A stretch of 64,000 nucleotides of DNA from Massilia agilis. Its GTDB lineage: Bacteria > Pseudomonadota > Gammaproteobacteria > Burkholderiales > Burkholderiaceae_D. The DNA lies in assembly GCF_024756255.1 (NCBI RefSeq), contig NZ_JANUHB010000001.1, positions 1 through 64,000 on the forward strand, given 5' to 3'. The notes beneath the pieces were generated by a model. It did no database searches. It was not told the origin of the DNA and worked only from the letters and a program-made list of their open reading frames with translations. How positions within the stretch are numbered: the first letter of the stretch is position 1; each line of letters begins with the position of its first letter. Shown here piece by piece: positions 37,383-47,464 of this stretch. A program made the position numbers and the translations under genes.

Positions 37383-37999
37383 GTGTGCGTGCTTTCGATG
37401 GATACAGCGGTGGTGACGGAAACCAGTTCTTGCTCCTGGCGGGTGCGCGCGGCGAGCTTGCGCCAGGTGTGCCAGGACACGAGTGCGTTGACCCAGAAGC
37501 CGGCATACAAGGCCGCCGTCAGCGCCAGGCCGCGGCTCAGGTAGAGCGGCGCCGCGATGGTATTGACGAGCACCCAGAAGGCCCAGTTCTCGACCCGGCG
37601 CTGCATCATCATGATCTGCCCGATCACGCTGAAGACCAGCACGGCCGAGTCGAAGAACGGCGAATAGGCGTTGGTGTAGTAGTGAAGGAGCGCGCCGTAG
37701 GCAGCAGTGGCCAGCACGCCGGCGGGGACGGTCCACAAAATGCTGGCCAGGCTCGCATGTGTGACCGGCAATGCGCTTCCCGCGTCGCCGCCACGGACCC
37801 ATTTCCACCAGCCGAAGATGCTGGTGCCAACGAAAAACGCCTGCAGCACCACGTCCGCGTAAAGACGGTTCTGCGCGAACAGCACGCCGAACAGCGTGCA
37901 GCCGACGATGCCGGTCCACCAGGTGTGCACGTTGTTGCGCCCGGCGAGCACGATCGCGAGCGCCGTGAACGCGTTCGCCGCCACTTCCAGCGGCGTCAT
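37379..37999 (-). CDS. pnuC: PnuC-family vitamin transporter
   Basis: A 206-residue membrane protein with about seven helices and the PnuC pattern: WWTGIVGCTLFGVLF, NRLYADVVLQAFFVGTSIFGWWKW (shown in part) and VENWAFWVLVNTIAAPLYLSRGL (shown in part). PnuC proteins take up nicotinamide riboside. Close relatives carry thiamine (PnuT) or riboflavin (PnuX). I cannot tell which from the sequence. I chose the ATG at 37999, directly ahead of the first helix. Coupled by a four-base overlap to a secreted amidohydrolase downstream. Leftward. Confidence 0.87.
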
Positions 38000-38113
38000 T
38001 GCGCCCTGCCTTGACTGGACATGCCTGCTCCTTGTTGAAGAAGCAGGTACTCTAACTAGAGGGGCAATTTTCTGCAAGCAACAACGCGGCCGCCCCCGGC
38101 CATCGCCGCAGGC

Positions 38114-38620
38114 TCAATCGAGCGGTATGGTGCCGTGCTCGCCCGGTTCCACGTCCGGACGGTTGCCGGTGAACGCGGCCTTGGCGTACTCGAACAGCCG
38201 CACCATCTTGCTTTCTTTCGAATCCCAATACGCGGCCGCGTGCGGGTCCACACGGACCAGCACGAGGTGCTCGTCGTCCGGCCCGGCCGGGAACCAGGCC
38301 TGCACGCCCACGTTCCACAGGTCGCGAATGCGCTGGCGGTCCACCACCCGCTCGGCCCGGCCGCTCACGGACACGAACAGCATGTCGTCGGGCCGGGCAA
38401 AACTGAGGTTCACTTCCGGATTGTGGGCAATGTTTTCCCACAGCGGGGCCGTGGTCGCGGTGTAGAACCACAGGCCGCCGCTGTCGTCGGTGAGCTGCAG
38501 CGTCATCGGGTGGCTGATCAGGTGGCCGTGCTGGTCGGCAGTGGTGAACATGGCAAAGCGGACGGGGCCGAGCTTGTCGGCCAGCGCCGCCACGTGGCCG
38601 GAGTCGGTCGGGGTGGTCAT
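38114..38620 (-). CDS. pyridoxamine-phosphate-oxidase-like FMN-binding stress protein
   Basis: A 168-residue split-barrel flavin-binding protein. Segments such as VRFAMFTTADQHGHLISHPMTL, GGLWFYTATTAPLWENIAHNPEVNLSFA and DDMLFVSVSGRAERVVDRQRI (shown in part) match the general-stress-protein-26 type of PNPOx-like proteins. These bind FMN or FAD and usually lack PNPOx activity. The ATG at 38620 is followed by a normal domain without a signal peptide, so it is cytosolic. It stands alone. Confidence 0.88.
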   Translation of the reverse strand: MTTPTDSGHVAALADKLGPVRFAMFTTADQHGHLISHPMTLQLTDDSGGLWFYTATTAPLWENIAHNPEVNLSFARPDDMLFVSVSGRAERVVDRQRIRDLWNVGVQAWFPAGPDDEHLVLVRVDPHAAAYWDSKESKMVRLFEYAKAAFTGNRPDVEPGEHGTIPLD

Positions 38621-38740
38621 GGCGTGATTCCTCCTCGGTTCATGGAAGCCTGCATGTTAGCGCTGGCGCGTCGCCGCCACGGTGCGCAGTCCAACCTTGT
38701 GCGCGATTGAGGACTTGCAACTGAACAGTTCCTGATACAT

Positions 38741-38759
38741 AATGCGAATAATTCTCATT
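38741..38759. promoter_or_regulatory. Fur box
   Basis: AATGCGAATAATTCTCATT is a 9-1-9 inverted repeat with one mismatch and fits the Fur consensus of (A/G)ATGA-AAT-ATT-TCATT type closely. It ends 20 bases before the start codon of the siderophore receptor gene, where Fur would block transcription when iron is plentiful. Confidence 0.8.
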
Positions 38760-38779
38760 TGCGTTTAAGGAAAGCTGCG

Positions 38780-40879
38780 ATGTCCAAGAACAAGACCAAT
38801 ACTCCCCTCCGCCTGGCCATTGCCGCCATCTTTGCCGGGTACGCCGGCGCAGCCCTGGCGGACGACGACGCGCCGCTGCCGCAGGTGACCATCGTCGGCT
38901 CCGCCGAGCGCGGCTACGACGCCAAATCCAGCAGCACCGCAACCAAATCCGACACCTTGCTGCGCGACACCCCGCAGGCGGTCACGGTCGTCACCAGCGA
39001 ACTGATGCGCGACCAGGCGATGCAAGGCATGGCCGACGTGATCCGCTACGTGCCCGGCGTGGTCACCGCCCAGGGCGAAGGCAACCGCGACACCGCCGTC
39101 ATGCGCGGCAACAGCACCACCGGCGACTTCTTTGTCGATGGCGTGCGCGATGACGTGCAGTACTACCGCGACCTGTACAACATCGAGCGGGTCGAGGCAC
39201 TCAAGGGCCCGAACGCCATGATCTTCGGCCGCGGCGGCGCCGGCGGCGTGATCAACCGGGTCAGCAAGGAGCCGGTGTGGACGCCGGTGCGCGACGCGTC
39301 GCTGACCGTGGGCTCGTGGCGCAACCGCCGGGCCAGCGTCGACCTCGGCCAGGCGCTCGGCGACGCCGCGGCGGTGCGCCTCAATGCGCTGGTGGATGAC
39401 TCCGGCAGTTACCGCGCCGGTGTGTCGAACAAGCGCAAGGGCATCAATCCCACCCTGCTGCTGGCCCCGGGCGACAACACCCGCATCGTGCTCGGCTACG
39501 AACATTTCCAGGACGAGCGCGTGGCCGACCGCGGCGTGCCAGGATTTAATGGCCGCCCCTACGAGACCGACCCGGCCACCTTCTTTGGCGACGCCGCGCA
39601 AAGCCCGACGTGGTCGCGCGTGAACGCATACTCGGCGCTGGTCGAGCATGACTTCGGCAACGGCGTGCTGCTGCGCAACCGCACCCGCTACGCCGACTAC
39701 GACAAGTTCTACCAGAACATTTACGCCGGCAGCGTGGTGACACTCAAGAACGGCGTGCCGACCCTGACGCTCGGCGCATACAACAACGCCACCCACCGCA
39801 CCAACCTGTTCAACCAGACCGACCTCAACTTCAGCGTCGATGCCCTCGGCCTGCGCCACAAGTTCGCGACCGGCATCGAGTACGGCCGCCAGGTGACGGA
39901 CAACTACCGCAACACAGGCTACTTCAGCGGCACGTCCGCCACCGTTCCGGCCGCCGCGCCCTGGCTGGTGGGCAGCGTCAGCTTCCGCCAGTCGGCAACC
40001 GACGCCGACAACCACGGGGTGGCCACGGCGGCGTCCGCCTACCTGCAGGACCAGCTGGAATTCTCGCCGCAATGGCAGGCCATCGTCGGGCTGCGCTACG
40101 ACCGCTTCAAGGTCGATTTCACCGACCACCGCAGCGGCCGGCGCTTCGACATCACCGATACCCCGGTCTCGCCGCGCGTTGGCCTGGTGTACAAACCGGT
40201 GCGCGCGATGTCGCTGTATGCCAGCTACAGCCTGGCCTACGCGCCGCGCGCGGGCGACCAGCTGTCCTCGCTCACGCCGTCCAACGCCGCATTCGATCCG
40301 GAAAAATTCCGCAACGTGGAGCTGGGCGCGAAGTGGGATGTGCTGCCGAATTTGTCGGCCACGGCAGCCGTGTACCGGCTCGATCGCAGCAACGTGCTGG
40401 CCACCGACCCGGTCGATCCCGCACGCACCTACCTGGTCGACGGCCAGCGCAGCAAAGGCGTCGAGCTGGGGCTGCAGGGCAAGATCACCAAGGCATGGAG
40501 CGTGATGGGTGGCTACGCGTGGCAGGATGCCAAACTGACCGCCGCGTCCGGCAACGTGCCGGCCGGCCGTACGGTGGCGCAGGTGCCGCGCCACACGCTG
40601 TCGCTGTGGAACCGCTATGACTTCAGCAATGCGCTCGGCGCCGGCGTGGGCATCGTGGCCCGTGACCGGGTGTTTGCCTCCACCTCCAACGCGGTCGCCC
40701 TGCCCGGCTTTGCCCGCCTGGACGCGGCGCTGTACTACCGGATCGACAAGCACTACCAGGCCCAGCTGAACGTGGAGAACCTGCTCGACCAGCGCTACTA
40801 CGCGTCGGCCAACAGCGACAGCAACATCACGCCGGGCTCGCCGCGCGCGCTGCGCCTGACCGTCAACGCCAGCTTCTGA
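38780..40879 (+). CDS. TonB-dependent siderophore receptor (Fiu/catecholate-like)
   Basis: A 699-residue outer-membrane receptor with signal peptide (to about ALA, residue 27) and a TonB-box region. The siderophore-type plug is visible (DTPQAVTVVTSELMRDQAMQ, VIRYVPGVVTAQGEGNRDT, FFVDGVRDDVQYYRDLYNIERVEALKGPNAM and GRGGAGGVINRVSK, shown in part), followed by a 22-strand barrel ending LRLTVNASF with the terminal Phe. The plug and length resemble Fiu/FhuE-like catecholate receptors. The ATG at 38780 has AGGAAAG upstream, and a Fur box precedes it. The ligand is not provable from sequence. Confidence 0.92.
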   Translation: MSKNKTNTPLRLAIAAIFAGYAGAALADDDAPLPQVTIVGSAERGYDAKSSSTATKSDTLLRDTPQAVTVVTSELMRDQAMQGMADVIRYVPGVVTAQGEGNRDTAVMRGNSTTGDFFVDGVRDDVQYYRDLYNIERVEALKGPNAMIFGRGGAGGVINRVSKEPVWTPVRDASLTVGSWRNRRASVDLGQALGDAAAVRLNALVDDSGSYRAGVSNKRKGINPTLLLAPGDNTRIVLGYEHFQDERVADRGVPGFNGRPYETDPATFFGDAAQSPTWSRVNAYSALVEHDFGNGVLLRNRTRYADYDKFYQNIYAGSVVTLKNGVPTLTLGAYNNATHRTNLFNQTDLNFSVDALGLRHKFATGIEYGRQVTDNYRNTGYFSGTSATVPAAAPWLVGSVSFRQSATDADNHGVATAASAYLQDQLEFSPQWQAIVGLRYDRFKVDFTDHRSGRRFDITDTPVSPRVGLVYKPVRAMSLYASYSLAYAPRAGDQLSSLTPSNAAFDPEKFRNVELGAKWDVLPNLSATAAVYRLDRSNVLATDPVDPARTYLVDGQRSKGVELGLQGKITKAWSVMGGYAWQDAKLTAASGNVPAGRTVAQVPRHTLSLWNRYDFSNALGAGVGIVARDRVFASTSNAVALPGFARLDAALYYRIDKHYQAQLNVENLLDQRYYASANSDSNITPGSPRALRLTVNASF

Positions 40880-40896
40880 GCCCCTGCTGCCGCGCC

Positions 40897-40918
40897 CCTT
40901 GTCGCCGCAGCGGCAAGG
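40897..40918 (+). terminator. hairpin after siderophore receptor
   Basis: CCTTGTCGC and GCGGCAAGG pair as a 9-base stem with one G-U wobble and a four-base loop, followed by a short T run, 18 bases after the receptor stop codon. It probably ends the receptor transcript. Confidence 0.5.
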
Positions 40919-41031
40919 TTCGGTCTCTCACATTGACGCGGCTCATTTGCTGCCCGTAGCGCGCGCCGATACTGTGGCTTCGCGCGGCGCGCGATTCGTT
41001 CGCGCGCGCCTGTCTGGAATACGGAGGCAAC

Positions 41032-42996
41032 GTGACGCTACCTGGCGAAGAATTCCCTGCCCGTCCCTGGGACGAGCAGGACAATTTCCTGAAGAGCCTG
41101 AGCCTGTTCACCCGGCAGCACCGGGCCGGGCACTGGTCCGGGCCGTTTTCCGAGTTCATGGAGAAGGTCCTGCCGCTGGCGCCGCAGCAAGTGGCACGCA
41201 GCTCGCACCAGTACATCTGGGACATGATCCGCGCCACCTGCATCGACGATGGCGAAGGCCATTTCCGCTGCAAGCTGTTCGAGGATGACCTCTTCGGCAT
41301 CGACGAGGCGATCGACCGCGTCGTCGACTACTTCAAGGCGGCGGCCAGCGGGTCCGAGGTCGGGCGCCGGCTGCTCTTGCTGCTCGGCCCGCCGTCGGGC
41401 GGCAAGTCCACGCTCGTCATCCTGCTCAAGCGCGGGCTGGAGGAATACAGCTACACCGAAGAAGGCGCGCTGTACGCCATCGCCGGCTGCCCGGTGCACG
41501 AGTCGCCGCTGCACCTGATCCCGCACACGATGCGCGCTTCCTTCCGCAACACCTACGGCATCGACATCAGCGGCGAAATCTGTCCCCACTGCCGGGCGCG
41601 GCTGGAGGACCAGTACGACGGCGACTTCATGCAGATGCCGGTGGAGCGCTTCTTCATTTCCGAGTCCGGCCGCAGCGGCATCGGCACCTACGCCCCGCAC
41701 GACCCCACCACGGCCGACCTGGCCGACCTGGTCGGCTCGGTGGACCTGTCCAAGGTGGCCCAGTACGGCGACGAGGGCGACCCGCGCGCCTGGTCGTGGT
41801 CCGGCGCGGTGTACGCAGCCAGCCGCGGCGTGCTGGAAATGATCGAGATCCTCAAGGTCAAGCGCGAGTTCCTCTACCTGCTGCTCACGCTGACGCAGGA
41901 AAAGAACGTCAAGGTGTCGCGCTTTCCGCTTATCTACCTGGACGAGACCATTCTTGCGCACACCAACCTGGCGGAATTTCGCAAATTCTTGCAGGAGAGC
42001 GAAAACGAGGCCCTGCTCGACCGCATGGTCATCATCCAGGTGCCTTACACTCTTAACTACAAGGAAGAGGCGCGCATCTACAAAAAGCTCATCTCCTCGG
42101 CGGCGCCGGCCTTTCGCGACGTGCACCTGGACCCGCACGTGCTGCACGCGGCGGCCGTGTTCGCGATCCTGTCGCGCATCCAGGACAGCGACGAGAAGGA
42201 GGTCGAGCTGGTCAAGAAGGTGCGCATCCACGCCGACGAAGAGGTCGAGGGGGTGAACCGTGCCGACGTGCGCCGGGTCAAAGAGAAGGAAAAGGCGCCC
42301 GATGAGGGATTGTCGGGGGTGTCGCCGCGCTTTGTGATCAACGCGCTGTCCAATGCCATCATCCAGTCGAACCAGAAGAGCCTGTCAACGATGGACGTGC
42401 TGCTTGCCTTGAAAGACGGGATCGAAAACGACGCCCGCATCGACCCCAAGAAAAAACGCAAGTGGGTCGACTACCTGGTGCTCACCCGCAAGGACTTCTA
42501 CAACCGCTGGGTCAAGCAGGACGTGCACAAGGCGCTGTTCGTATCGTTCGAGCAGGAGGCGCAGGACCTGCTCAACAAATACCTGGACGAAGTTGAGGCC
42601 ATGCTCGACAACCGCACCATCAAGGATCCGATCACCAACGAGGAGCGGCGCCCGGACGAGCGCTTCCTGCGCGCGGTGGAGGAAAAGATCCACATTTCCG
42701 AGTCCGGCAAGCAGTCCTTCCGGCAGGAGGTGGTGCGCAAGGCGATGGGTGCCTACAAGCGCGGCGTCAAGTTCGGGCTGGAGAGCCATATCCAGCTCAA
42801 CGATGCCGTGCAGCAGTACTTGTTCGAACAGCGGCGCGACGTACTGCGCCTGGTGAGCTCGGCCAAGCGGCCGGACGAGGAAATCCGGACCAAGATCTCG
42901 GCCGTCGAAAAACGGCTGGTGGACGAATACGGCTACGACGCGCACAGCGCGCGCGAGGCCCTGAACTATGTGACGACACTGCTGGCGCAAGAATAG
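41032..42996 (+). CDS. prkA: PrkA family serine protein kinase (YeaG)
   Basis: A 654-residue PrkA/YeaG protein. The N-terminal AAA-type ATPase domain has Walker A GPPSGGKST (residues 119-127) and a YLDE acidic motif. The C-terminal half is the PrkA kinase-like region (YKRGVKFGLESHIQLN). The start is a GTG at 41032 with GGAGG upstream. It is the first gene of a three-gene unit with the YeaH-type and SpoVR-type genes. In Proteobacteria the yeaG-yeaH-ycgB operon is used in stationary-phase, nitrogen and stress adaptation. Targets of the kinase are unknown here. Confidence 0.95.
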   Translation: MTLPGEEFPARPWDEQDNFLKSLSLFTRQHRAGHWSGPFSEFMEKVLPLAPQQVARSSHQYIWDMIRATCIDDGEGHFRCKLFEDDLFGIDEAIDRVVDYFKAAASGSEVGRRLLLLLGPPSGGKSTLVILLKRGLEEYSYTEEGALYAIAGCPVHESPLHLIPHTMRASFRNTYGIDISGEICPHCRARLEDQYDGDFMQMPVERFFISESGRSGIGTYAPHDPTTADLADLVGSVDLSKVAQYGDEGDPRAWSWSGAVYAASRGVLEMIEILKVKREFLYLLLTLTQEKNVKVSRFPLIYLDETILAHTNLAEFRKFLQESENEALLDRMVIIQVPYTLNYKEEARIYKKLISSAAPAFRDVHLDPHVLHAAAVFAILSRIQDSDEKEVELVKKVRIHADEEVEGVNRADVRRVKEKEKAPDEGLSGVSPRFVINALSNAIIQSNQKSLSTMDVLLALKDGIENDARIDPKKKRKWVDYLVLTRKDFYNRWVKQDVHKALFVSFEQEAQDLLNKYLDEVEAMLDNRTIKDPITNEERRPDERFLRAVEEKIHISESGKQSFRQEVVRKAMGAYKRGVKFGLESHIQLNDAVQQYLFEQRRDVLRLVSSAKRPDEEIRTKISAVEKRLVDEYGYDAHSAREALNYVTTLLAQE

Positions 42997-43031
42997 CCGA
43001 ACAACAGCCGGAACCTGTCTGGAGGTGCGGC

Positions 43032-44195
43032 GTGACAACGATGAACACGGCTTGGTACGACCTGTTTTCGCGCGGTGCGCGGGACTGGTTGCGCCACAAC
43101 GACAAGGTGCGGGAAGCGGTGCAAAAGCACCTGCCGGAGCTGATCGCCGGCCCGGACCTGATCACCGGCCCGCAGGATCGCAGCGTGCAGGTGCCGGTGC
43201 GCCTGCTGGAACACGCACGCTTCCGGCTGGCTGAGGGACGTTCCGAAACCGGCGCCGGCCAGGGTAAGGGCAAGCCGGGCGACGTGCTTGCACCTGCCCA
43301 GCCCGAGGATGAAGGCGGCATGGAGCCGGGAGAAGGCGGCAACGAGGACGGCGAGGTCAAGCTGCTGCTCGAGTTTTCTATCGACGACGTGATGGACTGG
43401 GTGTGGGAAGAACTCAAGCTGCCCGACCTCAAGCCCAAGTCCAGCGCGCGCATCGACGAACTGGAACTGGTGCGCGAGGGCTGGGACAAGCGCGGCGCGC
43501 GTTCGCGGCTGGACCGCCGGCGTACGGTGAAGGAGGCGATCAAGCGGCGCGCGGTGCAGCAGGACCCGGTACCGTTCACCAACGAGGACCTGCGGTTCCG
43601 GCAGCTGGTCACGCGCTCGCGGCCGAGCACCAGTGCGGTCATTTTCTTCGTGATCGATGTTTCGGCCAGCATGACGCAGCTGGAACGCAAGCTGGCCAAG
43701 TCCTTCTTCTTTTTCGCCCTGCAGGGTGTGCGGCGCAAGTACCGCAAGGTGGAAACCCGTTTCATCGCCCACACCACCCACGCGTGGGAATTCGGCGAGG
43801 CCGATTTCTTCCAGGTGTCCGGCATCGGCGGCACCATCGCCTCCAGCGCGTTCCGGCTGGTGCTCGACACCATCAACGCCGAGATGAATGCGGCGCAGAA
43901 CAACATCTACATGTTCTACGCCTCGGACGGCGAAAATTTTACCGAGGACCGGGCCTCGGCCACGCAAACGCTGACCGAACTGGCCGGCATGCTCAACTAC
44001 ATCGGCTACATCGAAACCCTGCCCGGCGTGCCGCGCGCGCTCGAGACCGAGATGCGGCGCATGTGCAACGAGCTGGAGCGGCGCGGCTTGCCGGTCGGAT
44101 CGAGCGTGCTGGCGCACTCCGACGATGTCTGGCGCGCGCTGCGGCGCTTCTTCAGCGACCAGTCCGAGGACCAGCCGGCCGAGGTGCTGCCATGA
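43032..44195 (+). CDS. yeaH: YeaH-type DUF444 protein with VWA domain
   Basis: A 387-residue DUF444 protein. The N-terminal segment is basic and disordered with an acidic Gly-rich stretch (EDEGGMEPGEGGNEDGE). The C-terminal half is a von Willebrand A domain with metal-site motif D209-V-S-A-S. GTG at 43032 is preceded by GGAGG at the ideal distance. An in-frame ATG three codons on is an alternative. It is the partner of PrkA in the stress operon and probably forms a complex with it. Its stop overlaps the SpoVR-type start. Confidence 0.93.
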   Translation: MTTMNTAWYDLFSRGARDWLRHNDKVREAVQKHLPELIAGPDLITGPQDRSVQVPVRLLEHARFRLAEGRSETGAGQGKGKPGDVLAPAQPEDEGGMEPGEGGNEDGEVKLLLEFSIDDVMDWVWEELKLPDLKPKSSARIDELELVREGWDKRGARSRLDRRRTVKEAIKRRAVQQDPVPFTNEDLRFRQLVTRSRPSTSAVIFFVIDVSASMTQLERKLAKSFFFFALQGVRRKYRKVETRFIAHTTHAWEFGEADFFQVSGIGGTIASSAFRLVLDTINAEMNAAQNNIYMFYASDGENFTEDRASATQTLTELAGMLNYIGYIETLPGVPRALETEMRRMCNELERRGLPVGSSVLAHSDDVWRALRRFFSDQSEDQPAEVLP

Positions 44196-45577
44196 GCGAG
44201 CTGCACGCGCGCCTGGCGGAGTACACCGGCCGGCTCGAGGCGCTCGCCTGCGAGCTGGGCCTGGATTACCACCCGGTGAACTTCGACCTGGTGCCAAACA
44301 ATTTCATGGTCGAAATCGCGGTGTACGGACTGCCGGTCCGGATGCGCCACTGGTCCTTCGGCGTGCGCTACATCCACCAGCTGGTGCGCCAGCACATGGG
44401 GCACTCACGCATCTTCGAGGTCATGTTTCCGGGTGATCCGTGCAATGCCTTCATGCTGGAACAGAACTCGCTGGCCGAAAACACGCTGGTCACGGCCCAC
44501 GTGCTCGGCCATGCCGACTTTGCCAAGAACAACCAGCTGTTCGCGCGCTTCATGGACATGGCCGGCGGGCACATCCTGGAACAAAGTGCCGGACGCGCGC
44601 ACCGGCTGGAGCAGGCGCTGACGGCGCACGGCCAGGAGGCGGTCGAGGCGGTGCTGGACGCGGCGCTGGCGCTCGAGCCGCACATCGACGTGGACCAGCC
44701 GCTGCACCGGCCGCTGTATCCCGCCTTCATGGCGCCGCCCACCGAGCCGCCGCCGGACGTCTTCCGCGACCGCTTTGCGCGCTTGCCCGGCGAGGCCGCG
44801 GCGCCGCCACCGGCGGGACCGGTACAGCGCAGCCCGCTGCCGCCGGCGCCGGAGCGCGACCTGCTGTGGTTCATTGCGCACTATGCGCCCGAGCTGGAGG
44901 AATGGGAACGCGACATCTTCCTGGCGGTGCGCGAGGAGGCCTACTACTTCCACCCCATCTTCGCCTGCCAGATCATGAACGAGGGCTGGGCCTCGTACTG
45001 GCACGCCCGGCTGCTGCGCGAGGCCAATTTCCTGCCGCACGAGCTGTACCTGGCCGCGATCAAGTCGCATTCGGACGTGGTGCGCCCGTATGCGAGCGGC
45101 CAGCAGCTGGCGCTCTCGCTCAACCCCTACCACCTCGGCTTTTCGATGTGGGAGCACATCATCGACAAGCATGGGCTGGCCAAGGCGCGCGAGATCGTGC
45201 GCGACGAAGACGACTTTGGCTTCATTCGCAACTACCTGGACCAGGAGCTGGCCGACAAGCTCGACTTGTTTGTCTACGAGACACGCAAGGATGGCGAAAC
45301 CAAGATCGCAAGCCGCGACATCCACGCAATCCGCGAGGCGATCCTGGCGCCGAAATACAACTATGGTGCGCCCACGGTGGTGGTGCAGCAAGTGGGCGCC
45401 GACGGCAGCCTCGACCTGCGCCATGACTACCTGCACGACGGGCGCGGGCTCGACCTGCAGCAGGCCGAGCGCGTGATGGAGTACGTCACGCGCATCTGGC
45501 GCCGGCCTGTGTCCTTGCATACGGTGGACTTTCGTGGCGTGGTGCGGGTGCTGCCGGCGCGCAAGGTTGGGTTCTAG
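44192..45577 (+). CDS. spoVR: SpoVR family protein (YcgB)
   Basis: A 461-residue SpoVR family protein, with hallmarks such as ACELGLDYHPVNFDLVP, YGLPVRMRHWSFG, EEAYYFHPIFACQIMNEGWASYW (shown in part), HSDVVRP and NPYHLGFSMWEHI. In Bacillus SpoVR acts in spore cortex. In Proteobacteria the family (YcgB) belongs to the PrkA stress operon without sporulation. It starts in an ATGA overlap with the YeaH-type gene. The frame is open much further upstream but in a different frame of that gene, so I rejected it. Confidence 0.95.
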   Translation: MSELHARLAEYTGRLEALACELGLDYHPVNFDLVPNNFMVEIAVYGLPVRMRHWSFGVRYIHQLVRQHMGHSRIFEVMFPGDPCNAFMLEQNSLAENTLVTAHVLGHADFAKNNQLFARFMDMAGGHILEQSAGRAHRLEQALTAHGQEAVEAVLDAALALEPHIDVDQPLHRPLYPAFMAPPTEPPPDVFRDRFARLPGEAAAPPPAGPVQRSPLPPAPERDLLWFIAHYAPELEEWERDIFLAVREEAYYFHPIFACQIMNEGWASYWHARLLREANFLPHELYLAAIKSHSDVVRPYASGQQLALSLNPYHLGFSMWEHIIDKHGLAKAREIVRDEDDFGFIRNYLDQELADKLDLFVYETRKDGETKIASRDIHAIREAILAPKYNYGAPTVVVQQVGADGSLDLRHDYLHDGRGLDLQQAERVMEYVTRIWRRPVSLHTVDFRGVVRVLPARKVGF

Positions 45578-45632
45578 CGTGGCGGGACAGCCGCCCCTCA
45601 TAAAGCGCAGGATCAGCTTCACTACGGCCAGT

Positions 45633-45765
45633 TGGACGCGTGGGCAGGAAACCTGCCCACCCTACGAGCTGGCCAATGGCTGGATTGAATGAAACGATGC
45701 GCCTGGTAGGGTGGGCGCTCGGCTGGGCACTGCCCACCCTCTCCCTGCCCACGGGTTCAGCCAGC
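45633..45765. repeat. GTAGGGTGGGC hairpin repeat, copy 4 (rearranged)
   Basis: Contains GACGCGTGGGCAGGAAACCT, GCCCACCCTACG, then GTAGGGTGGGCGCTCGG and CTGCCCACCC, so inverted halves of the repeat lie side by side instead of one clean palindrome. The gap (45578-45808) between the convergent SpoVR-type and flavoprotein genes has no other content. Confidence 0.75.
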
Positions 45766-45808
45766 CGCTGCGCCGGCGCAGCGCCCGCCGGAGGTTCATC
45801 GGATACCT

Positions 45809-47464
45809 TCACCGGCACACCGGCGTCGGCTCATACCGCCCTGGCGCAATGGTCCCCATCGGGTCCAGTGCCGCCTTGATACGCGCCACCGTCTTCCAGT
45901 ACACGTCCCCTTCGGGATCGAGCTCCCCCATCGAATGATTGCCCACCCGGTAGGGAATGTAGCCTGCATTCATGCAGCGCGTGAACACCTCCTGGTAGCA
46001 GGCATGCGCCCGTTCCACCTCGTCCGGATCTTCCTTGTCGTAGGCGACGGTCAGCACCCCGCCCAGCGCGCGCTCGTTGATCATGCTGAAGGTCGCAAAC
46101 AGGTCGAAGCCGTACTGGCGGAACACCGCCTCGGCCAGCGCGTGCACCGCCAGCATGTCCGCCCCGCGCATCGGCAACACCGGCGACACCCACAGCATGC
46201 CGCAATTGTCGCGGGCCGGGTTGGCCCCATGCGGGAAGTCCTGCGGCACCCCGCCGCGCCGCCGCCAGTACGCTCCCGTAAGAAAGCGTCCGTTCGGCTC
46301 GCCCCGGTTCATGGCCAGCAGCGATTCGCCCAGTGCCACCTTGGCCCGCAACACCTGACCTGCGCGCGAGAACCCCAGCAAGCGCGATAGCATCCGCGCC
46401 GTGTTCAGTGCGCCCGGCGTGATGAAAACGGGCTTGGCCCCGAGCGGCGCCAGCGCCCGCCGCAGCGCCTTGCGCGCCGCCGCCACCTGTTCAAGGCTGC
46501 CATACAGCGCGCCGGACGCGGTCCAGGCCCCCACGCCAGCCTCGCCGCGCAACTTCGCCCGCACCTCGTCCGGCAACGACGACGCCAGGCCCGCCAGCGC
46601 ATGCGGGAACGTACGCCCGCCGGAGATCACCCTCAGGTCATTGCCGATGTGGACGATGCTGCGCAGCGTCCCGTCCAGCCGCAACGGGCGCAGCGCATCG
46701 ACCAGCAACGCCACATCCGCATGGCGCGGCACCGAGCACAGGAAGTGGTTGATGCAGCGCGCCTGCGGCATCAGCCATATCCCCAGCCGGGTGACGATGC
46801 CGAAGTTCGACTGCGTGAACAGCCCGTCGAGAAAAGGGCCCACGCCGTACGGGAACAGGTGCGTAGTGCGCGCCTGCGGATAGTGCCCAAAGCCGGTGTC
46901 GAGGATTTCGCCGCTCGCCAGCACCACACGCATGCCGGCCACGTGCTGCAGCCGGTTGCCATACGGCGAATGGCCGAAGCCGCGCTCCAGGATATTCCCG
47001 ACGAAGCTGGTGTCCGGCCCCGCGCCCGTGCAATCGCACCACAAACCGGTCTGCTGCTCGCGCAGGTAGTCCGACAGCTGCTGCTGGGTCACGCCGGGCT
47101 CGATCACCGCATACGCCAGTTCCGTATCCACCTTGACGATCCGGTTCATGCGCGACAGGTCCAGCAGCACCTGGCCGCCGCCCACCGGGCAGGCGTCGCC
47201 GTACCCCCAGTTCCTGCCGGTGCTGACCGGGTACAGCGCCACCCCATGCACCGTGGCCAGTCGCGCCAGTGCCGCCACTTCCTGCGTTGAGCCCGGGCGC
47301 GCCACCGCCAGCGGCCACACCGGGCGTGCCGCGGTGCTGGCTGCGTACCCGGCCAGTGCCGCCTGTTCGACGACCAGGTTGGACGCGCCCACCACCTGCG
47401 CCATCGCCTCCAGCACGCCCTGCGCCGGAATGCCGATCGCGTGCGTCTCCGTGACCGCGTTCAT
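45809..47464 (-). CDS. FAD-linked oxidase, vanillyl-alcohol-oxidase/4-cresol-dehydrogenase family
   Basis: A 551-residue FAD-binding PCMH-type protein. The N-terminal FAD domain has VSTGRNWGYGDACPVGG and EPGVTQQQL. FAD_oxidase_C features follow, and the end reads YIPYRVG then LDPMGTIAPGRY. Y505-R506 aligns by eye with the Tyr-Arg pair that holds the phenol oxygen in vanillyl-alcohol oxidase, which supports a para-substituted phenol substrate. The His used for covalent FAD in that enzyme appears absent. The start overlaps the FeeM-like acyltransferase stop codon (ATGA), making a two-gene operon. Confidence 0.85.
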   Translation of the reverse strand: MNAVTETHAIGIPAQGVLEAMAQVVGASNLVVEQAALAGYAASTAARPVWPLAVARPGSTQEVAALARLATVHGVALYPVSTGRNWGYGDACPVGGGQVLLDLSRMNRIVKVDTELAYAVIEPGVTQQQLSDYLREQQTGLWCDCTGAGPDTSFVGNILERGFGHSPYGNRLQHVAGMRVVLASGEILDTGFGHYPQARTTHLFPYGVGPFLDGLFTQSNFGIVTRLGIWLMPQARCINHFLCSVPRHADVALLVDALRPLRLDGTLRSIVHIGNDLRVISGGRTFPHALAGLASSLPDEVRAKLRGEAGVGAWTASGALYGSLEQVAAARKALRRALAPLGAKPVFITPGALNTARMLSRLLGFSRAGQVLRAKVALGESLLAMNRGEPNGRFLTGAYWRRRGGVPQDFPHGANPARDNCGMLWVSPVLPMRGADMLAVHALAEAVFRQYGFDLFATFSMINERALGGVLTVAYDKEDPDEVERAHACYQEVFTRCMNAGYIPYRVGNHSMGELDPEGDVYWKTVARIKAALDPMGTIAPGRYEPTPVCR